Part shown: in pieces, positions 34,514 through 43,815 of the stretch
Layout of the letters: each line of letters starts with the position of its first letter
Numbering within the stretch: the stretch's first letter is position 1
Source: Actimicrobium sp047621665
GTDB lineage: Bacteria > Pseudomonadota > Gammaproteobacteria > Burkholderiales > Burkholderiaceae_D
Length of the DNA: 64,000 nucleotides
Assembly: GCA_047621665.1 (NCBI GenBank)
Contig: JBLHMB010000014.1
Location: forward strand, 3,087-67,086
Direction: 5' to 3'
The notes under the pieces: generated by a model
Told to the model about the DNA's origin: nothing
What the model saw: only the letters and a program-made list of their open reading frames with translations
The model's database searches: none
Program-made: the position numbers and the translations under genes

Positions 34514-35701
34514 ATGACATCCGAAAATGCACTCTGGCTGCAGCCCCTCTCCGACGTCCGCCTGACTTCAATCGGAAAATCCGCCGACGGCATGGTGATC
34601 AGTCTGGAGACTGACAGCCGGCCCTGCAGTTGCCCGAATTGCCAATCAGCCAGCACGGTCCGTTATGGCCGCACAGCGCTGCGGGTACGCGATCTGGCTT
34701 TTGATGGCGCACGCATCGACCTGGAAATCAAGCGTGCACGTCTGCGCTGCAATGCCTGCCTGAAGACCTTTAACGAACCCGTTCCGGGAGTCTCGGAGCG
34801 TCACCGCGCCACCGAGCGAATGGTCGCGCTGGCGGCAAGGATGGTCTTGTCGGACTCGTTTCTCAGTGTGGCCCGGCAATTAAGTCTGGATGAAAAAACG
34901 GTACGTGCTATTTTTAACGAACGCTTGCCGATCTTGCGCACGATCGCCCGACCGCACAATCCGGCGGACGTCATGCTGTGGCTGCCGACCATTCAAGGCA
35001 AGCCGCGGGCCGCCTGGATCAATCCTTCAGAAGCGACGTTGATTCGCATGGATGCCGATACCAGCGCCGCGACCGTCAGTGGCGCAGCATGGGAACTCAC
35101 CGGACATGGCTCGGAGCTGCTGTACCTGCCTCCCGTACCCGACATCATCAAGGCGATCGCCGGGGCAGCGCCGCTACAAATCCGTTTGCACGGGCCCTCG
35201 CTGCGTGCTGCCTGCCGCAAGCAAATTGCGCTGTTCGGCACAGTCAAACCGGTGCGCGATTACCTGAAGCAGTTAAGTCTTTACATAGCCGCCGACACAC
35301 CGGACGACGCAATCCGGCAATGGCAGACCCTGCTGGAACCGCCAGCCGAAATGCGGTGCAATATGACGCCACTGTTGCAGGCGGTGCACTTGCTGGGGCC
35401 GAACTGTTTTGATGACATGCAGTACGCTGATTTGCCGTGCGATCTGCAGATGGCGCACATTGAATCCCTGCTGGGCAGTCGATTCGGCCGACGCTCGTAC
35501 GAAGTCATGCTGGCTGTCATGTTGTACGATAAACGACTGTTCCAGACACGCCGCACGCCCGTTCAGGCGACCGGTGCGCAACTGGCGATGGGCTACCAAA
35601 AAACCAACTTTGGTACCAGCCTCGCCAAACTGGCGGTCCGGCTCGCCGCGCTGCCGGATGAGCCTCGTACCGAGCGCAAAGCAATCGTACTTCCGCGCTG
35701 A
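34514..35701 (+). CDS. ISL3-transposase-like zinc-ribbon/HTH protein, probably not a transposase
   Basis: The product has about 395 residues. Residues 30-90 match the zinc ribbon of ISL3 transposases (C40-x2-C43 and C79-x2-C82, with the RVRDL segment between), and residues 95-140 resemble the ISL3 helix-turn-helix (MVALAARMVLSDSFLSVARQ, LDEKTVRAIF). The DDE catalytic core expected after this is not recognisable, and the C-terminal 250 residues match nothing I know. There are no terminal inverted repeats nearby. It lies 59 bases before terY on the same strand. A domesticated DNA-binding protein serving the Ter system is the best guess. Confidence 0.7.
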   Translation: MTSENALWLQPLSDVRLTSIGKSADGMVISLETDSRPCSCPNCQSASTVRYGRTALRVRDLAFDGARIDLEIKRARLRCNACLKTFNEPVPGVSERHRATERMVALAARMVLSDSFLSVARQLSLDEKTVRAIFNERLPILRTIARPHNPADVMLWLPTIQGKPRAAWINPSEATLIRMDADTSAATVSGAAWELTGHGSELLYLPPVPDIIKAIAGAAPLQIRLHGPSLRAACRKQIALFGTVKPVRDYLKQLSLYIAADTPDDAIRQWQTLLEPPAEMRCNMTPLLQAVHLLGPNCFDDMQYADLPCDLQMAHIESLLGSRFGRRSYEVMLAVMLYDKRLFQTRRTPVQATGAQLAMGYQKTNFGTSLAKLAVRLAALPDEPRTERKAIVLPR

Positions 35702-35760
35702 TTATGCTACGGTAAAGTAATAAAAACTCACACCCCCATCCACAACAGGAGATTGAAAGC

Positions 35761-36399
35761 ATGAGAAAACTGCCGGTATACCTGCTACTCGACGTGTCGG
35801 GATCGATGTCGGGCGAACCGATTGAAGCCGTTCGCAACGGCATGCAGACCTTGCTATCGGCGCTGCGTCAGGACCCGCACGCGCTGGAATCGGCTTATCT
35901 GTCAGTCATCACCTTCGGCAGTGGCGTCACGCAAATCGTGCCGCTGACCGAACTGGGGCTGTTCCAGATGCCCACGATCAGTGCCTCCGGCATGACGCCA
36001 ATGGGCCAGGCACTGCAACTGCTGGTCGACTGCATCGGCCGGGAAGTCGCCACCACCACCGCGACGGTCAAGGGTGACTGGAAACCGATTGTCTTTCTGA
36101 TGAGTGACGGTGGTGCGTCGGATTCGCTCACGGACGGCCTGGCTGCGATCAAGGCGGCAAAAATCGGTACCTTCATTGCCTGCGCAGCCGGCCCCGGCGC
36201 CGACCTGCAACAGCTCAAGAGCATCACGGAATCGGTGGTCCATCTCGACACCGCCGATAGCCAGACCATCAAGGCATTTTTCCAGTGGGTCAGCGCATCA
36301 ATTGCGACCACCAGCCAGAAAGTCGATCTGACGAAAAAAGACGTCGCCGGCCTGAGCGATCTGCCGCCGCCGCCGCCCGAGGTCAATGTCGTCCTCTGA
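35761..36399 (+). CDS. terY: TerY-like von Willebrand factor A protein (first copy)
   Basis: This 212-residue VWA domain protein has the metal-ion site DVSGSMSG at residues 11-18 (Asp11, Ser13, Ser15) and a later LMSDGGASD. The C-terminus ends in a Pro-rich PPPPEVNVVL tail that also closes the next protein. CAGGAG precedes the ATG. TerY proteins occur with a PP2C phosphatase and a kinase as a signalling triad linked to Ter systems. The gene overlaps the long frame of the second copy, but that copy has its own start downstream. Confidence 0.93.
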   Translation: MRKLPVYLLLDVSGSMSGEPIEAVRNGMQTLLSALRQDPHALESAYLSVITFGSGVTQIVPLTELGLFQMPTISASGMTPMGQALQLLVDCIGREVATTTATVKGDWKPIVFLMSDGGASDSLTDGLAAIKAAKIGTFIACAAGPGADLQQLKSITESVVHLDTADSQTIKAFFQWVSASIATTSQKVDLTKKDVAGLSDLPPPPPEVNVVL

Positions 36400-36433
36400 T
36401 AGTCGCTACCGAAACACACCTCTCAAGGATCCT

Positions 36434-37075
36434 ATGCCGGCTCGTCGATTACCCGTTTATCTCGCTCTCGATACCTCTGGCAGCATGCGTGGCGAACCCA
36501 TCCAGGCCGTCAATGTCGGCCTGCAAGCCATGCTGGCTTCGTTACGCCAGAACCCGTTTGCGCTCGAAAGTGTCAGTCTTTGCATCATCACCTTTGACGG
36601 CAAGATCACTGAAGTCCTGCCGATGACCGCACTCGATGCGGTCACGCTGCCGGAGATCGTCTGCCCGGAGTCGGGGCCGACCTTCCTCGGTGAAGCCCTG
36701 CATTATCTGTGCGAAAAAGTCGCGCGCGACGTGCGCAAGTCAACACCGCAATCAAAGGGCGACTGGCGTCCGATGCTGATCATCATGACCGACGGCAAAC
36801 CCTCCGATACGCAGGCCTTCAACGAGGCGATCCCGCGCGTCAAACAAGCCGGCTTTGCCTCCGTCATCGCTTGCGCCGCCGGACCGAAGAGTGTTCCGGA
36901 CCAGTTGAAATTGCTTACCAACGACGTCGTCACGCTCGACACGATGGACAGCAGTGCGTTTTCCAGCTTCTTCCAGTGGGTCAGCGCGGCGGTCACCTCG
37001 GGCAGTACCAGCACCGGTGCGGCAGCCACGCTGGACTTGCCGCCACCACCGCCCGAGGTCAATATCGTTCTGTAA
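36434..37075 (+). CDS. TerY-like von Willebrand factor A protein (second copy)
   Basis: This 213-residue paralogue of the previous protein starts MPARRLPVYLALDTSGSM, with the metal site DTSGSMRG and the downstream IIMTDGKPSD. It has the same Pro-rich tail (PPPPEVNIVL). The ATG at 36434 has AAGGAT upstream and sits 34 bases after the first copy. Two TerY copies in tandem suggest a heteromeric metal-dependent binding pair; the shared C-terminal tail may be a docking peptide for the phosphatase or kinase (inference). Confidence 0.92.
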   Translation: MPARRLPVYLALDTSGSMRGEPIQAVNVGLQAMLASLRQNPFALESVSLCIITFDGKITEVLPMTALDAVTLPEIVCPESGPTFLGEALHYLCEKVARDVRKSTPQSKGDWRPMLIIMTDGKPSDTQAFNEAIPRVKQAGFASVIACAAGPKSVPDQLKLLTNDVVTLDTMDSSAFSSFFQWVSAAVTSGSTSTGAAATLDLPPPPPEVNIVL

Positions 37076-37164
37076 CAGCCGCGCACAAGAATAAGCACCC
37101 ATCGCGCAAGGCGTGCCCGCTCACCGCGACTGCCTTGCCAGACGAATCTGATGACAGGAACCCG

Positions 37165-38577
37165 ATGCGTACCCCCTCAAAACCTGATACCGGCGCACCA
37201 GCTCCAACTGCGGCACCAGCGGCGCCTGCTAACGACTTGTCGATATCGCTCGACCATCCGTTGCCGGAAAAAGGCTTCGTCAACGTCGGCAAACCACGCC
37301 CGCCAGCGCCACCGTTCAAGGCACGCCCGGCACTGCCTGACGCGGTTCTGCGCCTGCCGAATGCGCGTGTAGGCATGCCGTTCGATCAGGATCTGGTGAT
37401 GCGCGATGCGGGCGCAGACAAGCTGGTTTATTGCGAGATCACCCTACCACCGGAACTGGGCCTGACAGCCGATTTGCGCAGCGGAACACTGCAAGGCACC
37501 CCGCTGATTGCGGGCGAATACCGGCTTGCCGTTGGCTACCATTACGCCAGCCAAAGTCCGGCAGAAAAACGCCTGGCAAGTGTCACACTGGTGGTCATAC
37601 CGGACCCGAAATCCATGTGGCAAGACCTGCCATCGGATCAACAGGACCCGTACTGGAAACCTGACCAGGCTTGCGAAGCCATCGACGGCAACGCGTTTCA
37701 AGTCATTGCAGCGAGCAAACGTGGCCGCTCGCATGCCCATGCGGGCAGCTTCCGGGATGATGATTTCCGCATCGCCCAGCTGGTGCAATCGGGCTGGTCC
37801 ATTTCCGTCGTGGCCGATGGTGCCGGAAGTGCAAAGTTTTCGCGCCGTGGCGCAGCTCTCATTTGCGAGCGCGCGATGCGGCATCTGCAAACCACACTGG
37901 ACGGTGCCGCAGGACTAGCCATCGACAGCGCCGCGCAGGCCTATGCAACAGCCATTGCGGACCAGGTCGCCGCCGCAACTGCGTCGCAGGAAAGGCTGCG
38001 TCAGACCCTGCACAACAGCGTGTATCTGACTGTTGGTCATGCCGCGTACTATGCGCTTAAAGCCATTGCCGATGAATGCGCCAGCCATGCCGACAAGACC
38101 ACCGCCATCAAGGATTACGCCAGTACGGCCCTCATCGCGGCCTGCAAGCGCTACGACTTCGGCACGCTGTGCATCGCCTACTGGGTCGGTGACGGTGTCG
38201 TTGCCGTCTACAGCAAGAGCGCGGGTGTCACGCTGCTGGGCGAAGTCGACAGTGGCGAATACTCCGGGCAGACCCGTTTTCTCGATGCCACCGAAGTGAC
38301 GCAGGAAGCGCTGCTCAAACGCTGCAGGTTCGTCATCACCGGGGATCTCAGCGCGCTGGTACTGATGACCGATGGCGTCTCGGACCCGAAGTTCGAGACC
38401 GAAGAACGACTGGCGCAAGCCGTCGACTGGGATGCGTTCTGGAACGGGATCGAGCCCGTCATCACTTCCGGTGACGCGGAAAATAAGCTGCTGGCGTGGC
38501 TTGATTTCTGGGCTCAGGGAAATCATGACGACCGCACGATTGCCGTGATTCGTCCCCTCACCGCAGCAGGAGCATAA
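37165..38577 (+). CDS. PP2C-type Ser/Thr phosphatase with N-terminal Ig-like domain
   Basis: The product has 470 residues. After a Pro/Ala-rich start comes a putative Ig-like domain (about residues 70-145; VGMPFDQDLVMRDAG, SGTLQGTPLIAGEYRLAV), then a PP2C domain (about 160-470) with RDDDFRIAQL, VVADGAGSAKFSRRGA and LMTDGVSD as metal-binding segments, closing with GNHDDRTIAVI. The ATG at 37165 follows CAGGAA. The frame stays open further upstream, but that part overlaps terY. It probably opposes the kinase encoded three bases downstream. Confidence 0.88.
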   Translation: MRTPSKPDTGAPAPTAAPAAPANDLSISLDHPLPEKGFVNVGKPRPPAPPFKARPALPDAVLRLPNARVGMPFDQDLVMRDAGADKLVYCEITLPPELGLTADLRSGTLQGTPLIAGEYRLAVGYHYASQSPAEKRLASVTLVVIPDPKSMWQDLPSDQQDPYWKPDQACEAIDGNAFQVIAASKRGRSHAHAGSFRDDDFRIAQLVQSGWSISVVADGAGSAKFSRRGAALICERAMRHLQTTLDGAAGLAIDSAAQAYATAIADQVAAATASQERLRQTLHNSVYLTVGHAAYYALKAIADECASHADKTTAIKDYASTALIAACKRYDFGTLCIAYWVGDGVVAVYSKSAGVTLLGEVDSGEYSGQTRFLDATEVTQEALLKRCRFVITGDLSALVLMTDGVSDPKFETEERLAQAVDWDAFWNGIEPVITSGDAENKLLAWLDFWAQGNHDDRTIAVIRPLTAAGA

Positions 38578-38579
38578 GC

Positions 38580-40079
38580 ATGACCAGGACCATTACGCTC
38601 ACTGCCAGCGACGGCTCTTTGGTGCAATTCATCGACGAGATGAAAGCCTCGGGCGGGATGAAAGACGTGTACTTCTCGCCCGACAAAAAATACGTCGTGG
38701 CGTTTTATCGCGGCCCTGCCGACGCCGCCACCCGCGAACGCATCAACGTCATTTCGGGCACCTACCGCGAACGCATTTTCAATCAGGCCGGCGGCGACTA
38801 CTGGCGCAAACTGTTTTGCTGGCCGACCAGCACTGTCGAATACGACGGCCGTATCGGTGTCGTCGTGCCGTTTTACGACAAGGAGTTTTTTTTCGAATTC
38901 GGCTCGCGCAACAATGACATGCTCAACATCAAGGGGCGCGAAAAAGAGGGCAAGTGGTTTGCCAGTCCGTCAAACCGCAGCAAGTATCTGGACCCCCGCG
39001 AACTCGGCGATTTCGCCATGCAGATTAAGCTGTGTCTGATGATTGCGCGGGCCGTGCGCCGCATGCATTCGGCAGGACTGGCGCATTCGGATCTGTCGTA
39101 CAAGAACGTGCTGATTTCACCGACCACCGGACGGGCCTGCCTGATCGATCTCGATGGGCTGGTGGTGCCGGACAAATTCCCGCCCGACGTGGTCGGTACG
39201 CCGGATTTCATTGCACCCGAATGCGTGATGACGGCGCAGTTGTCGCGTCACGACCCGCTGCGGAAACTCCCGTCCATCGCCACCGACCGGCATGCGCTGG
39301 CCGTGCTGATCTACATGTACCTGTTGCTGCGTCATCCGCTGCGCGGCGACAAGGTCAACGATCTGGGCGATCCGCACAAGGACGAGGAAATGAGCATGGG
39401 TGCCAACGCGCTCTTCGTCGAGCACCCGACCGACCGGTCGAACCGGATCGGCACGGCCAATCTCAGCACCGCCGAACTGCCCTGGAAAGATACCGCCAGG
39501 CTGCCCTATCAACTCACCGGCCCGTACCTCACTGAGTTGTTCACGCGCGCCTTCATCGACGGACTGCAGAACCCCGCAGTACGACCCAGCGCCGACGAGT
39601 GGGAAACCGCACTGGTAAAAACCGTCGATCTGTTGCAGCCCTGTGCCAACTCCGGCTGCCAGCAAAAATGGTTTGTCTTCGATAACAAGACCACACCGGT
39701 GTGCCCGTTCTGCGCGACGCCGTTTGCCGGCCCGTTGCCGGTTCTGAACCTGTACTCGTCGCGCACTACCGGCAACTACCGGCCGGAAAATCATCGCTTG
39801 ATGGTGTATTCCAATCAGTCGCTTTTCCAATGGCATACCGACCGCGACATCGCGCCCAACGAGCGCCTGACCGATGCGCAAAAAAAGCGGGTCGGCTATT
39901 TTGTGTTTCATAACAAGGGCTGGTATCTGGTCAATGAAGCGATGCCGGAGTTGATCGATACCGACACAAAAATCCGCATCGCCATCGGTGACAAGGTCTT
40001 GCTGGAAGATGGCAGGAAGCTGCTGCTGTCACAGGCACCGGGCGGACGGCTGGTCGTGGTGCAGATGGTCAATACCTGA
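38580..40079 (+). CDS. Ser/Thr protein kinase with zinc-ribbon and FHA-like tail (TerY-P triad kinase)
   Basis: The product has 499 residues. The kinase domain spans about 20-350, with catalytic loop HSDLSYKNVL, metal motif DLDG and GTPDFIAPE. The usual VAIK lysine is not obvious (YVVAFYRG instead), so the ATP-anchoring residue is atypical. A zinc ribbon follows (CANSGCQQKW to CPFCATPF, about 355-385), then a C-terminal beta-rich region resembling an FHA domain (about 400-499). AGGAG precedes the ATG. With two TerY proteins and PP2C it forms the signalling arm of the Ter system. Confidence 0.88.
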   Translation: MTRTITLTASDGSLVQFIDEMKASGGMKDVYFSPDKKYVVAFYRGPADAATRERINVISGTYRERIFNQAGGDYWRKLFCWPTSTVEYDGRIGVVVPFYDKEFFFEFGSRNNDMLNIKGREKEGKWFASPSNRSKYLDPRELGDFAMQIKLCLMIARAVRRMHSAGLAHSDLSYKNVLISPTTGRACLIDLDGLVVPDKFPPDVVGTPDFIAPECVMTAQLSRHDPLRKLPSIATDRHALAVLIYMYLLLRHPLRGDKVNDLGDPHKDEEMSMGANALFVEHPTDRSNRIGTANLSTAELPWKDTARLPYQLTGPYLTELFTRAFIDGLQNPAVRPSADEWETALVKTVDLLQPCANSGCQQKWFVFDNKTTPVCPFCATPFAGPLPVLNLYSSRTTGNYRPENHRLMVYSNQSLFQWHTDRDIAPNERLTDAQKKRVGYFVFHNKGWYLVNEAMPELIDTDTKIRIAIGDKVLLEDGRKLLLSQAPGGRLVVVQMVNT

Positions 40080-40203
40080 GCATCGCGGGCCGACACAAAC
40101 GCCGCGTACATTTTCGGCCCACGCCGCGTGTGAAAGGTTTATCGTGTCGCACCCGCGCGTCAGCGCAATGACACATTCATGCCTCCCCTGAAAATGAAAT
40201 CCG

Positions 40204-40620
40204 ATGACACTTGTCTACGCTGTAACCCCCTTGCTTACCTGGACGCTGGTCGGTCCGATCAAATTCCTGATCAATAGCGCGCGCACGCGCCGCTGGGCCT
40301 TCGACCTGGTCGGCAATGGCGGCTTCCCGAGCAACCACAGCGCCGTCGTGACCAGCATGGCGACGATGATCGCGCTACGTGAAGGTATCTCGCACCCGGC
40401 ATTTGGGGTCGCGGTGACGCTCGCAGTGATCGTGATGATCGACGCCAACAGCTTGCGCCAGCATGTCGGAAAACATGCCGAGCACATCAATGCACTCGAT
40501 GCCGGCCGTGTCGAAGGCAAGCCGCTGCGTGAGCGCATGGGCCACACCAAAATCGAGATTTGCGGCGGCATCGTCACCGGCATCCTGATCGCGCTGGCGA
40601 TTAGCCGGTTGCTACCGTAA
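40204..40620 (+). CDS. Divergent PAP2 family membrane protein
   Basis: This 138-residue membrane protein belongs to the divergent PAP2 (DUF212-like) family. The motif GNGGFPSNHSAVVTSMA corresponds to the PSxH phosphatase motif of PAP2 enzymes, and VMIDANSLRQHVGKHAEHIN follows. Three to four hydrophobic segments are visible. It may act on lipid phosphates, but activity is unproven in this family. It lies 124 bases after the kinase gene on the same strand, so its link to the Ter operon is uncertain. Confidence 0.88.
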   Translation: MTLVYAVTPLLTWTLVGPIKFLINSARTRRWAFDLVGNGGFPSNHSAVVTSMATMIALREGISHPAFGVAVTLAVIVMIDANSLRQHVGKHAEHINALDAGRVEGKPLRERMGHTKIEICGGIVTGILIALAISRLLP

Positions 40621-40666
40621 GGACTTGATCACAACGACATCACAGCGCACTTCCCTCGCCAGAATC

Positions 40667-43210
40667 TCAAGCCAGTGCCCGCGCCAGATACGGCGCAGTG
40701 CGACTGTCAGCAACACGCGCGACCTGATCGGGCGGCGCACTCGCCACAACGCGTCCGCCCTGGTCGCCCGCGCCGGGACCGATGTCCATCACCCAGTCGC
40801 TCGCCGCGACCACGCGCATGTCGTGTTCGACCACGATCACGGTGTTGCCCGATGCGACCAGCGCATCGAGTTGCGCGATCAATTTATCGATGTCCGAGGG
40901 ATGCAGGCCGGTGGTCGGTTCGTCGAGAATATAGAGCGTGTCACCGCGCTGCGGGCGCTGCAATTCGGTGGCCAGTTTGACCCGCTGCGCTTCGCCGCCG
41001 GACAATTCGGTAGCAGCCTGACCGAGCCGCAAATAGCCCAGACCGACCTCGCGCAAGACCGTCAACGGACGCATCAATGGTGCTTCATCAACAAAAAATT
41101 CCCAGGCTGTATCGACCGTCATCGCCAGTACGTCGGCAATGTTGCGCTCGCGATAGCGGACCGCGAGCGTGTCATCGTTGTAGCGGGTGCCGTGACAAGT
41201 CGGGCAAGGCGCGTACACGCTCGGCAAAAACAATAACTCGACCATGACCTGGCCCTCACCGGCGCAAGTGGCGCAGCGTCCCTTGGCGACGTTGAATGAA
41301 AACCGGCCGGCGTCGTAATGCCGGGCGCGCGCCTCGTCGGTCGCGGCAAATAGCTTACGTACGTAATCGAACAAGCCGGTGTAGGTCGCCAGATTCGAGC
41401 GCGGTGTGCGACCGATCGGTTTCTGGTCGACTTGCACCAGCCGCTTGATCGCTTCCATGCCGCTCGCGATGTGGCCACCGGTGGTCCGGACGGGATTGTG
41501 TTCCAGCGTATCGACTTCCTCCTCTTCCGGCGCGATAACGTGTCCCAACTGCGCCGCCACCAGGTCCACCAGCGCCTGGCTCACCAGGCTCGATTTTCCT
41601 GAACCGGATACACCGGTCACGCTGGTCAGCACACCCAACGGAAAGGCGGCATCCAGGTGATCCAGATTGTTGCGGGTGACGCCTTCCAGACGCAGCCAGC
41701 GCTCGGGGGCACGCGGCGTACGGCGCTCCGTGGCCGGTCCGGCAAACAGGTAGCGCCGGGTTTGCGATTGTTCGACCTCGGCCAATCCGGCCGGCGGGCC
41801 GCTGTACAGCACGCAGCCGCCCTGATCGCCGGCGCCGGGACCAACATCCACAATCCAGTCGGCGTCACGAATGATGTCGAGGTCATGCTCGACCACAAAC
41901 AGCGAATTGCCGGAGGCCTTGAGCCGGGCCAGCGTGCTCAGCAGTGCCTCGGTGTCGGCCGGATGCAGACCAGCCGATGGCTCATCGAGCACGTACACCA
42001 CGCCGAACAGATTCGAGCGCACTTGTGTGGCCAGCCGCAGACGCTGCAATTCGCCGGGTGACAACGTCGGTGTGCTGCGCTCAAGTGCCAGATAACCCAG
42101 CCCCAGCTCCAGCAACACGGCAACCCGCTCGATCAGATCAGCGGCAATGCGTTGCGTGACGAGGGCTTTTTCCGGATGCTCGCGCTGCTGTTTGGCATCG
42201 ACCTTGGCGGTGCCGTCGGCGAACGGCGCGAGCAATGCACTGAGGCGATTGAGCGGCAGACGGGAAATGTCAGCAATGTCGCAACCGGCAAACTTCACCG
42301 ACAGCGCTTCGGGACGCAGCCGTTTGCCCTGGCACAGCGGGCAATCGGAACTGATCATGTATTGCGCTACCCGTTTTTTCATCAGCGCACTTTGCGTCGT
42401 GGCGAAGGTCTGCAACACATATTTTCTGGCGCCGGTAAACGTGCCCTGATAACTCGGCATCACGTTGCGCTTGATGGCTGCGCGTATTTCTGCTGACGTG
42501 AAACCCGAATACACCGGCGCGGTCGGCTGTTCGTCGGTGAACAGAATCCAGTCGCGGTCTTTTTTTGGCAGGTCACGCCACGGCGTATCGACGTCGTATC
42601 CGAGTGTCGTCAAAATTTCCCGCAGGTTCTGGCCATGCCAGGCGGTCGGCCAGGCGGCAATCGCGCGTTCGCGAATCGTCAACCGGTCGTCCGGCACCAG
42701 CGAGCGTTCGGTCACCGCATAGACCCGGCCCATGCCATGGCATTCGGGACAGGCACCTTCGGGCGTGTTGGCTGAAAACGATTCGGCATACAGCAACGGC
42801 TGGGAGGCCGGATAGTCACCGGCACGCGAATACAGCATGCGCAACAGGTTCGACAAAGTCGTGACGCTGCCGACCGACGAGCGGGTAGTCGGCGAACCAC
42901 GCTGCTGTTGCAACGCGACCGCTGGCGGCAAGCCATCAATCGCATCGACATCCGGCACCGCCATCTGATTGAACAACCGGCGCGCATACGGCGACACCGA
43001 CTCCAGATAGCGCCGTTGCGCTTCCGCATACAGTGTGCCGAACGCCAGCGACGATTTGCCCGAGCCGGAGACGCCGGTGAACACCACCAGCGCATCACGC
43101 GGGATATCGACGTCGACTTCCTTGAGATTGTGTTCGCGTGCACCGCGTACTTGGACGTAGCCGCTACGAACGGCCGGTATGTTTGGCTGTCTGGAAGGTG
43201 TCTTGGGCAT
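40667..43210 (-). CDS. UvrA-like excinuclease subunit A paralogue
   Basis: This 847-residue twin-ABC ATPase of the UvrA family has Walker A GVSGSGKSS (about residues 46-54) and a second GVSGSGKSSLVS, signature motifs LSPGELQRLRLA and LSGGEAQRVKLA, and Cys pairs such as CPECHGMG and CATCAGEG for zinc. Housekeeping UvrA is about 940 residues; this one is shorter, as in the UvrA2/drug-resistance-type paralogues, which may lack part of the UvrB-binding region. It converges with the PAP2-like gene. DNA-processing genes often accompany Ter clusters, but here the strand differs. Confidence 0.9.
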   Translation of the reverse strand: MPKTPSRQPNIPAVRSGYVQVRGAREHNLKEVDVDIPRDALVVFTGVSGSGKSSLAFGTLYAEAQRRYLESVSPYARRLFNQMAVPDVDAIDGLPPAVALQQQRGSPTTRSSVGSVTTLSNLLRMLYSRAGDYPASQPLLYAESFSANTPEGACPECHGMGRVYAVTERSLVPDDRLTIRERAIAAWPTAWHGQNLREILTTLGYDVDTPWRDLPKKDRDWILFTDEQPTAPVYSGFTSAEIRAAIKRNVMPSYQGTFTGARKYVLQTFATTQSALMKKRVAQYMISSDCPLCQGKRLRPEALSVKFAGCDIADISRLPLNRLSALLAPFADGTAKVDAKQQREHPEKALVTQRIAADLIERVAVLLELGLGYLALERSTPTLSPGELQRLRLATQVRSNLFGVVYVLDEPSAGLHPADTEALLSTLARLKASGNSLFVVEHDLDIIRDADWIVDVGPGAGDQGGCVLYSGPPAGLAEVEQSQTRRYLFAGPATERRTPRAPERWLRLEGVTRNNLDHLDAAFPLGVLTSVTGVSGSGKSSLVSQALVDLVAAQLGHVIAPEEEEVDTLEHNPVRTTGGHIASGMEAIKRLVQVDQKPIGRTPRSNLATYTGLFDYVRKLFAATDEARARHYDAGRFSFNVAKGRCATCAGEGQVMVELLFLPSVYAPCPTCHGTRYNDDTLAVRYRERNIADVLAMTVDTAWEFFVDEAPLMRPLTVLREVGLGYLRLGQAATELSGGEAQRVKLATELQRPQRGDTLYILDEPTTGLHPSDIDKLIAQLDALVASGNTVIVVEHDMRVVAASDWVMDIGPGAGDQGGRVVASAPPDQVARVADSRTAPYLARALA

Positions 43211-43470
43211 GGAGAGGGAGAATGATGAAGTTGCCGAATCCTATGCAGGGCGATGCCTGGAGTCTGTACGGCAACGAACACACTCTTGCGACGAGGTATC
43301 AGGATCGGACGGCGGTCATCATCTGACACCGCGATAACTAATGCACCAGGTCAAGCCTGTGACGCACCGACATGAAAACGCCGCACCGGTTGCCACCCGA
43401 CAGGCATTTTGATTCGATGGAATAATTACGCGTTATCTGAACTGGCTTCGCGCGAGCGTTGAAATACAAA

Positions 43471-43761
43471 ATGCGACCTTCGGCTGTCCTCGAAATGAAC
43501 CGCTCCCTTATCCGCGAAGCTGCAGCCCGCTTTCGCGCCACCAATGCCCGCGTTTTCTGGGCGTCCCGGGATGGCACCACCTTGAACGGTGCCGGTCTCG
43601 ATGTGCTGGTTGACGCCCTGCCCGGTGCCACACTCATCGACCTCGGCGGTCTGCAAACCGAACTGGAATCGCGCCTCGGCGTCACCGTGACGGTGTGGCG
43701 GCCGGCCGATCTGCCGGCTGGATTGCGCGAGAGCGTGCTGGCCGAAGCACGGCGAGTGTAA
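43471..43761 (+). CDS. Small protein resembling a degenerate MNT nucleotidyltransferase
   Basis: About 96 residues from the ATG at 43471. The C-terminal half (LGGLQTELESRLGVTVTVW to LRESVLAEARRV) closely resembles MNT-type minimal nucleotidyltransferases. The catalytic region is altered: the usual GSxARG is replaced by WASRDG, and the SDIDLLV pattern reads AGLDVLV, losing the first Asp of the DxD pair. It may be an inactive derivative. No HEPN toxin gene is adjacent. The start is uncertain (ATG at 43495 also possible). Confidence 0.6.
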   Translation: MRPSAVLEMNRSLIREAAARFRATNARVFWASRDGTTLNGAGLDVLVDALPGATLIDLGGLQTELESRLGVTVTVWRPADLPAGLRESVLAEARRV

Positions 43762-43815
43762 TCCGCGCCGGCGTGCATGGCGACACGCCGCAATCACTGC
43801 GGCGCGCCATCGGCT

